NCBI RefSeq assembly: GCF_023035815.1
Contig: NZ_CP073159.1
Span: forward strand, 372,001-436,000
DNA: 64,000 bases
Direction: 5' to 3'
Source: Borrelia parkeri
GTDB taxonomy: Bacteria; Spirochaetota; Spirochaetia; Borreliales; Borreliaceae
Below the pieces are notes generated by a model, which did no database searches, was not told the DNA's origin, and saw only the letters and a program-made list of their open reading frames with translations. The translations under genes and the position numbers were made by a program. Positions 1 through 9,132 of the stretch are shown here, one piece after another; position 1 is the first letter of the stretch; the number at the start of each line of letters is the position of its first letter.

Positions 1-1
1 C

Positions 2-658
2 ACAGGTTTTAGAGGAATGGCAATACACGGAGGATTTTTCGGAGTAATTATTGCACCAATAATAATGATAAATACCAAACTCAAAAACACAAATATAAAA
101 AAATACTTCAGAAAGATAACTGATTACGGAGCAATAGCCTTCTCTTCAGGATATATACTTGGAAGATTTGCTAATTTTGCAAATGCAGAGCTTTATGGAA
201 GACCAATGAAAGGCGGTATAATATTTCCCAATGCAGAACTTTTTAAAGTAAGTCAGAAAGGAGTAAGAGAATTTGCAGAATCAATTGGACTGGAAATATT
301 ACCTCACGACTTGTTCATTAACCTACCGAGGATTCCATCACAACTTATTGAGGGATTATTTGAGGGAACTGTAACTTTTTTATTACTATGGTTTATTTTT
401 AGGAAAATAAAAAGATATGACGGTTTTATCTTTGGAGTATACATAATTCTTTATGGACTATTTAGATTCTTTATCGAGTACTTAAGAGAACCAGACAAGG
501 AAATAGGATTTGTTATAACTTACAAAAAACCTGAGAGCATATTAGATTTCTCATTTTTAAACATATCAATAGGACAAATATTTTCATTAATTTTAATATT
601 ATCTGGAATAATTTGGCTCTCATGGGCCAAAACAAGATCGGAAAAACCAAAGAAATAA
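2..658 (+). CDS. lgt: Lgt, prolipoprotein diacylglyceryl transferase (5' end outside window)
   Basis: Inner-membrane enzyme that moves diacylglycerol from phosphatidylglycerol to the lipobox cysteine of prolipoproteins, the first step in lipoprotein maturation. The reading frame is open from base 2, ahead of the ATG at 17, and reads TGFRGMAIHGG there, the conserved His-Gly-Gly region of the family, so the true start lies upstream. A conserved block follows (GRFANFANAELYGRP) and the C-terminal half has hydrophobic helices, including FSLILILSGIIWLSWA before a basic tail. The enzyme fits the many lipoproteins encoded in this window. Identity is confident from motif and length; the N-terminus is not visible. 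Confidence 0.93.
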   Translation, partial: TGFRGMAIHGGFFGVIIAPIIMINTKLKNTNIKKYFRKITDYGAIAFSSGYILGRFANFANAELYGRPMKGGIIFPNAELFKVSQKGVREFAESIGLEILPHDLFINLPRIPSQLIEGLFEGTVTFLLLWFIFRKIKRYDGFIFGVYIILYGLFRFFIEYLREPDKEIGFVITYKKPESILDFSFLNISIGQIFSLILILSGIIWLSWAKTRSEKPKK

Positions 659-709
659 ATCATAAAATATAGATTTATACCAAAATTAATATAAATTTAT
701 TTAAATAAG

Positions 710-2701
710 ATGAAAAATCCAAATACAATTGTAATATCTGAAGGAACAATTAATGATAATGATATTACAAAGATCAAATCTATTTTTAAAATATCACAAA
801 TAGTAAAATCTAGAAGAAATATCTCTAGCGAATATATCAAACAAAGTAATATTAAATTTGCTATTATTTATAACCACAAAAGACCAATAGATTTTTCAAT
901 AAATATGGCAAATGACTTAAAAAGCATTAATAACATTCATTCTATTATCATAGACAACAAATCTATAGATGAAGCAATATATAGGCCAAATTACATAGAA
1001 ATATTAAAAAATATCAGTGAATTAAATGATAAACACAAACTCATACAACAAAAAAAACTTTATTATGACAATAATAATGCTAATCTTGATTTTTTCTTAA
1101 ATCTATCTGAACTTATTCAAGAAATAGTGATCATTACAAATACTGACAATGATATCATTTACATTAACGAAAAAGGAAGCAAAGAACTTGAACTCCCAAT
1201 AAAGATTGGGGGCAAAACAAATAAAATAAGTGACATCAATATCATAGATTTAGAAAAAGATACAAAAATAGATTTAAGTTACAATATCAATGATATTCCC
1301 GAATTCAAAAACATACTAATAACCGACTGCCTTTTAAAGATTAAGAATAACAAAAAATTAATAGTAGACTTATTTATCAGTACAATTGCTCAAAACAATA
1401 TTGATAAATTAATTACAATAAAAGACATATCAGAATTAAAATCTAAACACAATATTCAAGATCTAACAATCATCGATCAACAAACAGATCTGTATAACAT
1501 TAAAGGACTTGAAAAGCTATTGATAAATCAAATTGAATCTTCTTATAAAAAAATATATTTATTTGATCTGGATTTACACATCAATACAGAATGTAAATAT
1601 AAAGACAAGAGAGACAACTCCGACTTAAAGATACTTAAGAAAATTACTTCGAGAATAATGTCGTTTTATTCAGAATATATATTTAGATTAAAAGACAATA
1701 ATTTAATAGTCATTATATCCACAAGCGGAGGAGAACAAAGACTAATTTCAATTGCAGAAGAAATCAAAAAAACCATTTCTAGAGAACTTAAAAAAGAAGG
1801 CCTCATAATATTTAAATTCAACATAGGAATAATAGAAGTAAACCTAAAAGAAGATATAGAAACAAAGATTTCAAAATTAAAAATAGCAACAAAAATATCC
1901 GATGAATATAAAGATTCTACGCCTATTTTATACAAAGATGAATTACCAGAAACAATACTTATCAAAAAACAAAATAAAATATTTGAATATATAGTAAAAG
2001 CAATAAAGAATGACTTTTTTAGTCTATACTATCAAAAAATTACTCCTCTTAAAAAAGATCTAAAACCCAAAATTGAAATATTAACAAGACTTTTTGACTA
2101 CACAGGAACTCCTATCCCAAACAACAATGTATTTAGCTTAATAGATAAGTATAATTTAACTGTTGAAGTGGATAAGCTGGTAGTTACTAAAGCATTAAGA
2201 GAATATACAAATTTCGTAGCAAAAAATGGTGTTCATATCTTTTCAATAAATATTTCACCATACTCACTCAAGTCCAAAAATTTCAGAATATTTCTAAAAG
2301 AAACACTTCTTAAAAGCCATGTTCCACTTCAAAACATATGCTTAGAAATAACAGAAACTGGTATTTTAGAAAATTTTGAATTAATCAACACATATTTCAA
2401 CGAACTTAAAACCTTTGGAATCAAACTTGCACTTGACGATTTTGGCAGCGGATATACGTCACTTTCATACATTAAAATCTTGCCAATAGATATCATTAAA
2501 ATAGATGGTTCTTTCATTCAAGTAATAAATTCTAGTCAAACAGATCTCGTAATAATAAAATCAATAAAAGACATTGCTGACACAAAAAAAATAAAAATTA
2601 TAGCTGAATTTGTATCGAGTGAAGAAATACTTAAAAAGATAAACGAAATAGGAATAGATTACGGACAAGGATTTCTGTGGCATAAACCAGAGCCAATATA
2701 A
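710..2701 (+). CDS. pdeA: PdeA-type EAL c-di-GMP phosphodiesterase, 663 aa
   Basis: Predicted to hydrolyse c-di-GMP to pGpG. The C-terminal EAL domain (about 420-663) carries its signature residues: E456 in EIL, N514, E546 in CLEITE, D576-D577 in DDFG, K597, E633 and a GQGF end. Residues 255-400 look like a decayed GGDEF domain: it opens with TDLYNIKG and keeps FDLDLH, but has RLKDNNL where RxGGDEF should be. About 130-165 resembles a PAS fold, and the first 100 residues resemble a receiver lacking its Asp. No clear ribosome-binding site precedes the ATG, which starts 51 bases after lgt. It matches B. burgdorferi PdeA (BB0363) by position and domain. Confidence 0.92.
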   Translation: MKNPNTIVISEGTINDNDITKIKSIFKISQIVKSRRNISSEYIKQSNIKFAIIYNHKRPIDFSINMANDLKSINNIHSIIIDNKSIDEAIYRPNYIEILKNISELNDKHKLIQQKKLYYDNNNANLDFFLNLSELIQEIVIITNTDNDIIYINEKGSKELELPIKIGGKTNKISDINIIDLEKDTKIDLSYNINDIPEFKNILITDCLLKIKNNKKLIVDLFISTIAQNNIDKLITIKDISELKSKHNIQDLTIIDQQTDLYNIKGLEKLLINQIESSYKKIYLFDLDLHINTECKYKDKRDNSDLKILKKITSRIMSFYSEYIFRLKDNNLIVIISTSGGEQRLISIAEEIKKTISRELKKEGLIIFKFNIGIIEVNLKEDIETKISKLKIATKISDEYKDSTPILYKDELPETILIKKQNKIFEYIVKAIKNDFFSLYYQKITPLKKDLKPKIEILTRLFDYTGTPIPNNNVFSLIDKYNLTVEVDKLVVTKALREYTNFVAKNGVHIFSINISPYSLKSKNFRIFLKETLLKSHVPLQNICLEITETGILENFELINTYFNELKTFGIKLALDDFGSGYTSLSYIKILPIDIIKIDGSFIQVINSSQTDLVIIKSIKDIADTKKIKIIAEFVSSEEILKKINEIGIDYGQGFLWHKPEPI

Positions 2702-2842
2702 AAATATACAAAAATATTTCTTAACACTATAACAACATTTAAACTCATTTTATCTTCAAGATAATTGCAAGTTCAAACTCGCAAATCCATTGCACCCTAT
2801 TTTCTATTATTATTAAACTGCATTTAAAAAAGAATAGAATGT

Positions 2843-2848
2843 TATAAT
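2843..2848 (+). promoter_or_regulatory. -10 box upstream of apeB
   Basis: A perfect TATAAT lies 25 bases before the apeB ATG and is followed by a strong AGGAGGAG ribosome-binding site. The -35 is weak (TGCATT at 2819-2824, spacer 18). It suggests apeB and the following small gene have their own promoter. The 171-base gap after pdeA holds no gene that I can see. Confidence 0.5.
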
Positions 2849-2872
2849 AAATAATCAGGAGGAGAAATTTCA

Positions 2873-4249
2873 ATGGCAAAACAAAATCCTTGGACTTCTT
2901 TAAAAGAAGAAGATAGAAATAACATTTTAGAATTTACTCAAAAATACAAAAAATTTTTAAGCACAGTTAAAACTGAAAGAGAAGCCACCAACTATGCTAT
3001 ACAAAGGGCAAAGGAAAAAGGTTTCATTAATGCCTGTGAAAGGCAAGAACTCAAATCTGGAGATAAAATCTTTTACACATGTCGCAATAAAAATATTGCT
3101 ATTATATTTATCGGAAAAGAACCTATTGAAAACGGAATGAATTTCATTGTATCACACACAGATTCACCAAGACTAGATGCCAAACCATCACCAATTACTG
3201 AAGAGAACGAATTAACAATGATGAAGACAAATTATTATGGTGGTATCAAAAAATATCAATGGTTATCCCTTCCTTTATCAATACGGGGAATAATATTTTT
3301 ACAAAATGGAGAAAAAGTAGAGATTAACATCGGTGATGATAAGAATGATCCCGTATTTGTAATTCCCGACATCCTGCCACATCTTGACAGAAAAGTACAA
3401 AGAGATAAAAAAGCTGATGACATCATTGAAGGTGAAAATTTAAAAATCATAATTGGAAGCCTACCTATTGAGACTAAAGAAAAAGAAAAAGTAAAATCTG
3501 CTACTCTAAAGTTAATAAAAGAAAAATACAAAATAGAAGAAGATGATTTCGTTTCAGCAGAAATAGAAATAGTACCAGCAGGAGAAGCAAAAGACGTAGG
3601 ATTTGATAGGGCACTAATTGGTGCTTATGGTCAAGATGACAGGGTATGCGTTTACACTTCACTAGAAGCTATCCTAAATTTAGAAGAAACACCAAGCAAA
3701 ACCGCTATATGTTTTCTAGTTGACAAGGAAGAGATTGGATCTACTGGATCAACCGGGCTAAACTCAAGATATCTTGAGTACTTCGTATCAGACATAATAT
3801 TCAAACTTGAACAGAACAAATATAATAATCTCTTTGTTCAAAAAGTATTATGGAACTCAAAAAGTATATCTGCTGATGTTTGCGGTGCAATAAATCCCTT
3901 ATTTAAATCGGTTCATGATGAACAAAACGCACCTAAATTGGGATATGGAATATCTATCATGAAATATACAGGTCATGGAGGTAAAATCATGGCTAGTGAT
4001 GCTGATGCTGAACTTGTCTCTTATGTTAGGAATTTGCTAAATAAAAATAAAATAGCTTGGCAAGTAGCCACACTTGGGAAAGTAGACGAAGGTGGTGGAG
4101 GAACTGTTGCAAAATTCTTAGCATATTATGGTATAAGAACAATAGACATAGGACCTGGTGTCATTAGTATGCACTCACCATTTGAAATAACCTCGAAATT
4201 TGACGTATATACTTCTTATACGGCTTATAAAGCATTCTTTAAGGGATGA
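2873..4249 (+). CDS. apeB: M18-family zinc aminopeptidase, 458 aa
   Basis: Cytosolic di-zinc aminopeptidase of the M18 (aspartyl aminopeptidase/ApeB) family, removing N-terminal residues from peptides. Metal and catalytic residues are visible in order: HTDSPRLDAKPSP near the N-terminus (first His and its Asp), GQDDRV (bridging Asp), DKEEIGSTGSTG (catalytic and metal Glu), ADVCGA, and a C-terminal MHSPFE with the last His. The length is typical of bacterial M18 enzymes. The start has a strong AGGAGGAG site. It probably serves peptide use in an organism with few amino-acid biosynthesis genes. The stop overlaps the next start as ATGA, indicating translational coupling. Confidence 0.93.
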   Translation: MAKQNPWTSLKEEDRNNILEFTQKYKKFLSTVKTEREATNYAIQRAKEKGFINACERQELKSGDKIFYTCRNKNIAIIFIGKEPIENGMNFIVSHTDSPRLDAKPSPITEENELTMMKTNYYGGIKKYQWLSLPLSIRGIIFLQNGEKVEINIGDDKNDPVFVIPDILPHLDRKVQRDKKADDIIEGENLKIIIGSLPIETKEKEKVKSATLKLIKEKYKIEEDDFVSAEIEIVPAGEAKDVGFDRALIGAYGQDDRVCVYTSLEAILNLEETPSKTAICFLVDKEEIGSTGSTGLNSRYLEYFVSDIIFKLEQNKYNNLFVQKVLWNSKSISADVCGAINPLFKSVHDEQNAPKLGYGISIMKYTGHGGKIMASDADAELVSYVRNLLNKNKIAWQVATLGKVDEGGGGTVAKFLAYYGIRTIDIGPGVISMHSPFEITSKFDVYTSYTAYKAFFKG

Positions 4250-4521
4250 CAAACATGAATAAAGAAACAATAAAAACATCAGAACACATTTTAGAATGCT
4301 TTGGGGGCATTGCAAATATCAAACAAGTAGACAAAGATCTAACTAGAATAAAAATATTAGTTGACAGCAATTCTCTAGTTAAGAGAGAAAATTTAACAGA
4401 AGATCAAAATATTATAGGAGCAATTAAGTCAAATGAATTCACAGAAATTGTAATGAACTTTGAAATAATTGATGACGTTTATAGCAATATCATGTATATG
4501 ATGAATAAAAAAACACAATAG
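4246..4521 (+). CDS. Orphan PTS EIIB-like domain protein lacking the phospho-cysteine, 91 aa
   Basis: A single small domain with the shape of the glucose-type PTS EIIB family: ILECFGGIANIKQVDKDLTRIKILVDS matches the family pattern around the phosphorylated Cys, but D31 stands where the Cys should be. There is no EIIA or EIIC next to it. It overlaps apeB by ATGA, with an alternative ATG at 4255. Without the Cys it cannot carry phosphate in the usual way, so a regulatory or binding role is more likely than transport; that is inference. The family match rests on pattern reading only. Confidence 0.7.
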   Translation: MTNMNKETIKTSEHILECFGGIANIKQVDKDLTRIKILVDSNSLVKRENLTEDQNIIGAIKSNEFTEIVMNFEIIDDVYSNIMYMMNKKTQ

Positions 4522-4536
4522 GACCCATTTGGGTCC
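4521..4536. terminator. Bidirectional hairpin between convergent stop codons
   Basis: GGACCCATTTGGGTCC forms a perfect 6-bp GC-rich stem with an ATTT loop. Its first base is the last base of the upstream TAG and its last base is the final base of the gpsA stop on the other strand. It is the whole space between two convergent genes, so it probably ends transcription in both directions. A U-tract is weak on both sides. Confidence 0.65.
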
Positions 4537-5588
4537 TAAACTTCAAAATTTCTTATATAATCAATGACAGCTTCGGGTTTTAATTCTTTATTTAAAATTT
4601 TATACACTATGCTCGCTAAATTATGACAATTTGAATCACTACCTAAAAATTTAAAAAGCAAAGCAACTTCATTAGCAGCAACTACTCCCTCTGGCAAATA
4701 ACCAATTTTATGAATATTATTTATCAAATCATCTATACCAGCCAAACCTTCTAAAATATTTTTACTAACAATTTCACGACCAAATCGTCTATTTCTTCCA
4801 AAAATACTTCTACAAGTAACATCTAAATCCCCAGAACCAGCTAAAAATAAAAATGTTTCCGCATTGCAAGAACCAAGCTTAAACGCAATATTTTTCATGT
4901 CATTTAAAGAAACTGAGAATAAAAAAGACTCCGTATTATTGCCTATTAAATTTGGATTTTCAATTTTATACTCATCCAAAATTCCAAATGCAATTGCAAA
5001 TATATTTTTCAAAGCCGATGCTATTTGAACCCCAAGAATATCATCACTATAAAACATAGAAATAGAAGTATTACTAAATAAATTAATAAATTCAAAAGCA
5101 TTGGCTCTATTCTTACTAGCAGCAACAAGTCCTGTAATAATTCCAAGTCCAACTTCTTCGGCATGACTTGGCCCTGCAATATAGGTAATTTCATCTTTAT
5201 AGTCACTTAAAATACTCTCTGCAACATCTACAATCGTACAAGGTCTCCCATCAATTGTTATAAAACCTTTTGTAAGTATTGCCAAATTAAACTTTTTAGT
5301 AGTGCACATACTTTTCAATTTATTCAAAACATTTAAAGTATAAAGAGAAGGTGTCACAACAAAAACATAATCAGCTTGATCTACAACATCATGTAAATCA
5401 GAACTTGCAACCAAATTATCTGGTAATTTAATATCCTTTAAATACTTGACATTTTCATGATCATTATTGATGCTATCTCTAACATCTTCTTCAAAAGACC
5501 ATATTAAAACATTATCTTTAAATTTATCTGACAAAACCTTAGCAATAGCAGTGCCCCAAGCTCCTGCTCCTACTATAGATATTTTCAT
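4536..5588 (-). CDS. gpsA: GpsA, NAD(P)-dependent glycerol-3-phosphate dehydrogenase, 350 aa
   Basis: Interconverts dihydroxyacetone phosphate and glycerol-3-phosphate, linking glycolysis to phospholipid synthesis and NADH balance. The N-terminal Rossmann motif GAGAWGTAIAK starts at residue 7. The family substrate and catalytic blocks follow: AGPSHAEEVGLG, ALKNIFAIAFGIL with the catalytic Lys, and AGSGDLDVTCRS followed by GRNRRFG. A good AGGAGG site sits 7 bases before the ATG. It is the last gene of a leftward group and its start is 25 bases from the clpA stop. The identification is secure. Confidence 0.95.
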   Translation of the reverse strand: MKISIVGAGAWGTAIAKVLSDKFKDNVLIWSFEEDVRDSINNDHENVKYLKDIKLPDNLVASSDLHDVVDQADYVFVVTPSLYTLNVLNKLKSMCTTKKFNLAILTKGFITIDGRPCTIVDVAESILSDYKDEITYIAGPSHAEEVGLGIITGLVAASKNRANAFEFINLFSNTSISMFYSDDILGVQIASALKNIFAIAFGILDEYKIENPNLIGNNTESFLFSVSLNDMKNIAFKLGSCNAETFLFLAGSGDLDVTCRSIFGRNRRFGREIVSKNILEGLAGIDDLINNIHKIGYLPEGVVAANEVALLFKFLGSDSNCHNLASIVYKILNKELKPEAVIDYIRNFEV

Positions 5589-5612
5589 ATATACCTCCTT
5601 ATAATCATGAGT

Positions 5613-7901
5613 TTACAACAACTCATATTTTATTGTTTCATCCAGGTAAACTCTAATCTTATCATTTTCTTTAAATTTTTTTGAAATCATGTCATTGACT
5701 AATAAACCTCCAATCTCCTTGAGCACAATTTTACGCACACTCTTAATGCCAAGCCCATTTCTATAAGTCTTATTTTGAAAATAATCGACAATATTTTCTT
5801 CAAAAAAAACATCGACTTTTTCATTTTTTAGTATCTTAATAAAACTATTCATCTCTTCAATAATAATTTTTTCAAAATCATCCTCACCCACAGGCTTAAA
5901 GAAAAAAATATGATCCACAAGATCCAAAAGCTGAGTAGAAAAACGTTTCTCTAGCAAACTTCTACCGTCGATTGTTTCGGTTTTAAATCCAATACCATCA
6001 AATTCCCTATGTTTTATATCAATATCTAGTATTATTATACTATCTGACAAGCTTACACTTCTACCAAGACTATCAAAAAGACTACCCGTATTAAATCCTT
6101 CAAAAAAAAAATCTATAACCCTCTTGGAAGATTTATCAAAATCGGACAGGACAATAATTGAACTTGAAGATTCACTTAAAAATTTAAAAAACTTAGTAGG
6201 TTCATCATAAGATTCAGATCCATATACAGGTCCTATTAATCTATTAATACCATCAAAATCACCGTATTCACTCATTCCCAAAGTCAATTTAGGTATCTTA
6301 AGTTCTTCTGATAAAATACATGCAAGCTTATTCTTATCTACATCAGAAGAACCCATCAAAATGAAAATACCAAGAGTATTATTTTTTAAGAGAAATTTAA
6401 TCCTTAAAAGTTTGATATTTAATATCAAATCAGATAAAATATTCTCATCAATTATCATGCTCTCTCTTATTTTACGCTCCAGATTAATGAGTAAGTTTTG
6501 ATCATAATCATCAAAATTAAAAACATTAGTTCCAATCATGGACTTAACAAAAATTTTCACATCATCACCCGTTATAACTTTTTTATTACCCTCAAGTTTA
6601 AATTTAGCCCCAAGACCATCTAATAGGTCAAAAGCTTTATCAGGAAGGAATCTGTCTTTAATATACTTAGACATAGTAATTGAAGCCCATATGGCCTCAT
6701 CTGTATACTCCACATTATGATGTTTTTCATACTGTTCCTTAGCCCCTTTTAAAATAAGATAAGTATCTTCAAAACTTGGTTCTTTAAGTTCTATGCTATG
6801 AAATCTTCTCATTAAAGCTTTATCTTTCAAAAAGAATTTTTGGTATTCATATTTGGTAGTAGCACCAATTAATTTTACTTTACCTAAAGTTAATATAGGC
6901 TTTAACAAATTTGAAACATCTATGTTGCTAAAAGACGTAGCCCCAGCTCCAACTATCATATGAATTTCGTCGATAAAAAGAATTACTTTTTTTTTTAAAT
7001 ATAAAAAATCTAAAAGTTTATTTACTCTATCTTCAAGATCTCCTCTATATCGAGTTCCAGATATAAGTCTCCCAATATCAAGAGAATAAACCTCATAACC
7101 TACCAATTCCTGAGGTACTTGACCTACCTTTATCATATAAGCAAGTCCTTGCAATAATATTGTCTTTCCAACTCCAGGCTCTCCAAATACAATTGGATTA
7201 CTCTTATATTTACGAAGCATTACTTGAGTCAACTCGCACAACTCTTCCTCGCGGCCAATCAAGGGGTTTTTATCTAAGCTTGGCTCTAAACTATCAATAA
7301 CATTAACTAAAAAATCTTCAACCAAATTGTCATTATCAGACAAATCATCACTTTGCTCTAACTTTAAATAATCTTCTTCAAAAATACTCAAACCTCCATC
7401 CTTATCTATCTCTTTACCGAAAAGATCATTTGCAATAAATTTTTCATTTTCACTAGAGTTTAAATCTAAGTCTGAACCTAAGTAATCATAAACTTCAATT
7501 ATCTTGTCAAAGATAGTCAAACTAAAACCTGATTTTAATAAAGCATCTAAAATTATATTTTTTCTTTTCCTAATTAATACCCATAACAAATCTTTCTCTT
7601 GCAACCTATAAGGCTTCTTATAATAAAAAATTGTATCGACTATCTCTTGATATAAATCATTCATCTTAAAAAGATAATCTGAAATATCAGAATCTCTTAA
7701 AGGAAGCTGTTTAAAGAACTTTTCCAAAATTTTATTAAAACTATAAAAATCAAGTGTACATAAACTAAGCAACTCTTTAATTTTTTCATCGCTAATTAAA
7801 CTGTAAAAAATATGCTCTTCAGTAAAAACAAGATGCTTACGTTTCATAAAAAACAGAAATGATTTAAAAAATAAATTATTTAAAGCTCTTCTGTTATACA
7901 T
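5613..7901 (-). CDS. clpA: ClpA-like AAA+ unfoldase with degenerate second ATPase domain, 762 aa
   Basis: ClpA-type unfoldase expected to feed substrates to ClpP. Residues 1-150 are a divergent N-domain, followed by an acidic linker (about 165-205). D1 is intact: Walker A GEPGVGKT at 240-247, Walker B ILFIDE at 307-312, and RYRGDLEDR pore-side sequence. D2 (about 460-762) keeps the overall layout, but Walker A reads GSSDVDKN (517-524) and Walker B reads IIVLSDFD (582-589), and the NRLD Arg region reads DLVD. An IGF tripeptide (637-639) sits where the ClpP-docking loop of ClpA lies. So D2 is predicted not to bind or hydrolyse ATP but may still dock. It starts 10 bases after the tyrS stop. Confidence 0.88.
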   Translation of the reverse strand: MYNRRALNNLFFKSFLFFMKRKHLVFTEEHIFYSLISDEKIKELLSLCTLDFYSFNKILEKFFKQLPLRDSDISDYLFKMNDLYQEIVDTIFYYKKPYRLQEKDLLWVLIRKRKNIILDALLKSGFSLTIFDKIIEVYDYLGSDLDLNSSENEKFIANDLFGKEIDKDGGLSIFEEDYLKLEQSDDLSDNDNLVEDFLVNVIDSLEPSLDKNPLIGREEELCELTQVMLRKYKSNPIVFGEPGVGKTILLQGLAYMIKVGQVPQELVGYEVYSLDIGRLISGTRYRGDLEDRVNKLLDFLYLKKKVILFIDEIHMIVGAGATSFSNIDVSNLLKPILTLGKVKLIGATTKYEYQKFFLKDKALMRRFHSIELKEPSFEDTYLILKGAKEQYEKHHNVEYTDEAIWASITMSKYIKDRFLPDKAFDLLDGLGAKFKLEGNKKVITGDDVKIFVKSMIGTNVFNFDDYDQNLLINLERKIRESMIIDENILSDLILNIKLLRIKFLLKNNTLGIFILMGSSDVDKNKLACILSEELKIPKLTLGMSEYGDFDGINRLIGPVYGSESYDEPTKFFKFLSESSSSIIVLSDFDKSSKRVIDFFFEGFNTGSLFDSLGRSVSLSDSIIILDIDIKHREFDGIGFKTETIDGRSLLEKRFSTQLLDLVDHIFFFKPVGEDDFEKIIIEEMNSFIKILKNEKVDVFFEENIVDYFQNKTYRNGLGIKSVRKIVLKEIGGLLVNDMISKKFKENDKIRVYLDETIKYELL

Positions 7902-7911
7902 GAAACACCAA

Positions 7912-9132
7912 CTACAAAATAACCCTCAAAATCCTCTTTTTGCCAATTTTAAGTTCAATTTCACCATTGGTAAAATTATCCTTATTAAGACAATAATCTT
8001 GATCCCCTATTCTCACTTTATCTATATAAACTCCACCAGAATTAATAAGCCGCCTAGCCTCTGACTTACTAGATACAACTTTAGAGAGAACCATTAGATC
8101 AATTAATAAAATACTTCCTTCTAAACTATTTAATGCCAATTTAAAGAAAGGAATATCTGCTCTATTCCCTTCATCTCCTTTAAATGCTGCTCGAGCTGCT
8201 GAGGATGCTTTGAAAGCTGCATCTTCTCCATGAACAATTTTTGTTATTTCAAACGCCAAGGTTTCTTTTGCCTTATTTAACAAATACCCTTTAACGCTTG
8301 ATATATGTTCGATTTCATCATCGCCCAAAAAAGTAAATAAATACAAAAAATTCTTAACATCCAAGTCTGGAATATTCCTAAAATATTGATAAAAATCATA
8401 AACACTGTAAAGCTCTGCATCGAGATAGACTGCTCCCTTTTCTGATTTTCCCATCTTTTTACCATCACTTCTTGTAATAAGCGGCAATGTAAGTCCAAAA
8501 ACTTCTGTTCCCAACTTTTTCTTAACTAAATCAACACCTGAGACAATATTTCCCCATTGATCATCGCCCCCAATTTGAAGTTTACAATTTTTAATTTTGT
8601 TTAACATATAAAAATCATATGATTGCAAAAGCTGATAATTAAATTCAATAAACGAAAGACCATCCTTAATTCTTCTCTTATAAGTTTCAAAACTCAACAT
8701 ACGATTAACAGAAAAGCAAACACCAATATCTCTTAAAAACTCAATATAATTAATATTATCAAGCCATTCTGAATTATCTAGGATATATCCGTGACTGAAA
8801 TCTATTATTTTAAGCAATTGTGCTCTTATAGCTTTAACATTTTTTTCTATATCCTCTTTTGATAAAATTTTTCGCATTGCATCCTTACCTGAAGGATCTC
8901 CTATTTTTGTAGTTCCACCACCAACTAAAGCAATCGGAATATGACCTTGCCTTTGAAGGTGTGCCATTGCCATAAAAGGAATCAAATGTCCAATATGCAA
9001 TGAAGTAGAAGTAGCATCAACACCAACATAAAAAACTACTCTCTCCTCATCCATTAATGTACTTAAGGCCTCCAAATTTGTACACTGTTTTAAGAATCCT
9101 CTTTTTTCCAAAATCTCTAAGGCAAGATTCAT
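7912..9132 (-). CDS. tyrS: Tyrosyl-tRNA synthetase, 406 aa
   Basis: Class I aminoacyl-tRNA synthetase charging tRNA-Tyr. The HIGH motif appears as HIGHLIPF near residue 47 and the KMSKS loop as KKMGKS, a normal variant for TyrRS. The tyrosine-pocket blocks LLQSYDFYML and GGDDQWGNI are present. The C-terminal 65 residues form an S4-like RNA-binding domain (SEARRLINSGGVYID). Its ATG overlaps the glyS stop as ATGA, so the two synthetases are translationally coupled; gltX lies upstream in the same run. Confidence 0.97.
   Translation of the reverse strand: MNLALEILEKRGFLKQCTNLEALSTLMDEERVVFYVGVDATSTSLHIGHLIPFMAMAHLQRQGHIPIALVGGGTTKIGDPSGKDAMRKILSKEDIEKNVKAIRAQLLKIIDFSHGYILDNSEWLDNINYIEFLRDIGVCFSVNRMLSFETYKRRIKDGLSFIEFNYQLLQSYDFYMLNKIKNCKLQIGGDDQWGNIVSGVDLVKKKLGTEVFGLTLPLITRSDGKKMGKSEKGAVYLDAELYSVYDFYQYFRNIPDLDVKNFLYLFTFLGDDEIEHISSVKGYLLNKAKETLAFEITKIVHGEDAAFKASSAARAAFKGDEGNRADIPFFKLALNSLEGSILLIDLMVLSKVVSSKSEARRLINSGGVYIDKVRIGDQDYCLNKDNFTNGEIELKIGKKRILRVIL

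Noticed and set aside
2767..2782. Imperfect inverted repeat GCAAGTT/AACTCGC after pdeA, and the related CAAACTCGCAAA near 42017
   Set aside because: Short, with a mismatch, and two occurrences of a 12-mer in AT-rich DNA are weak evidence for an operator.
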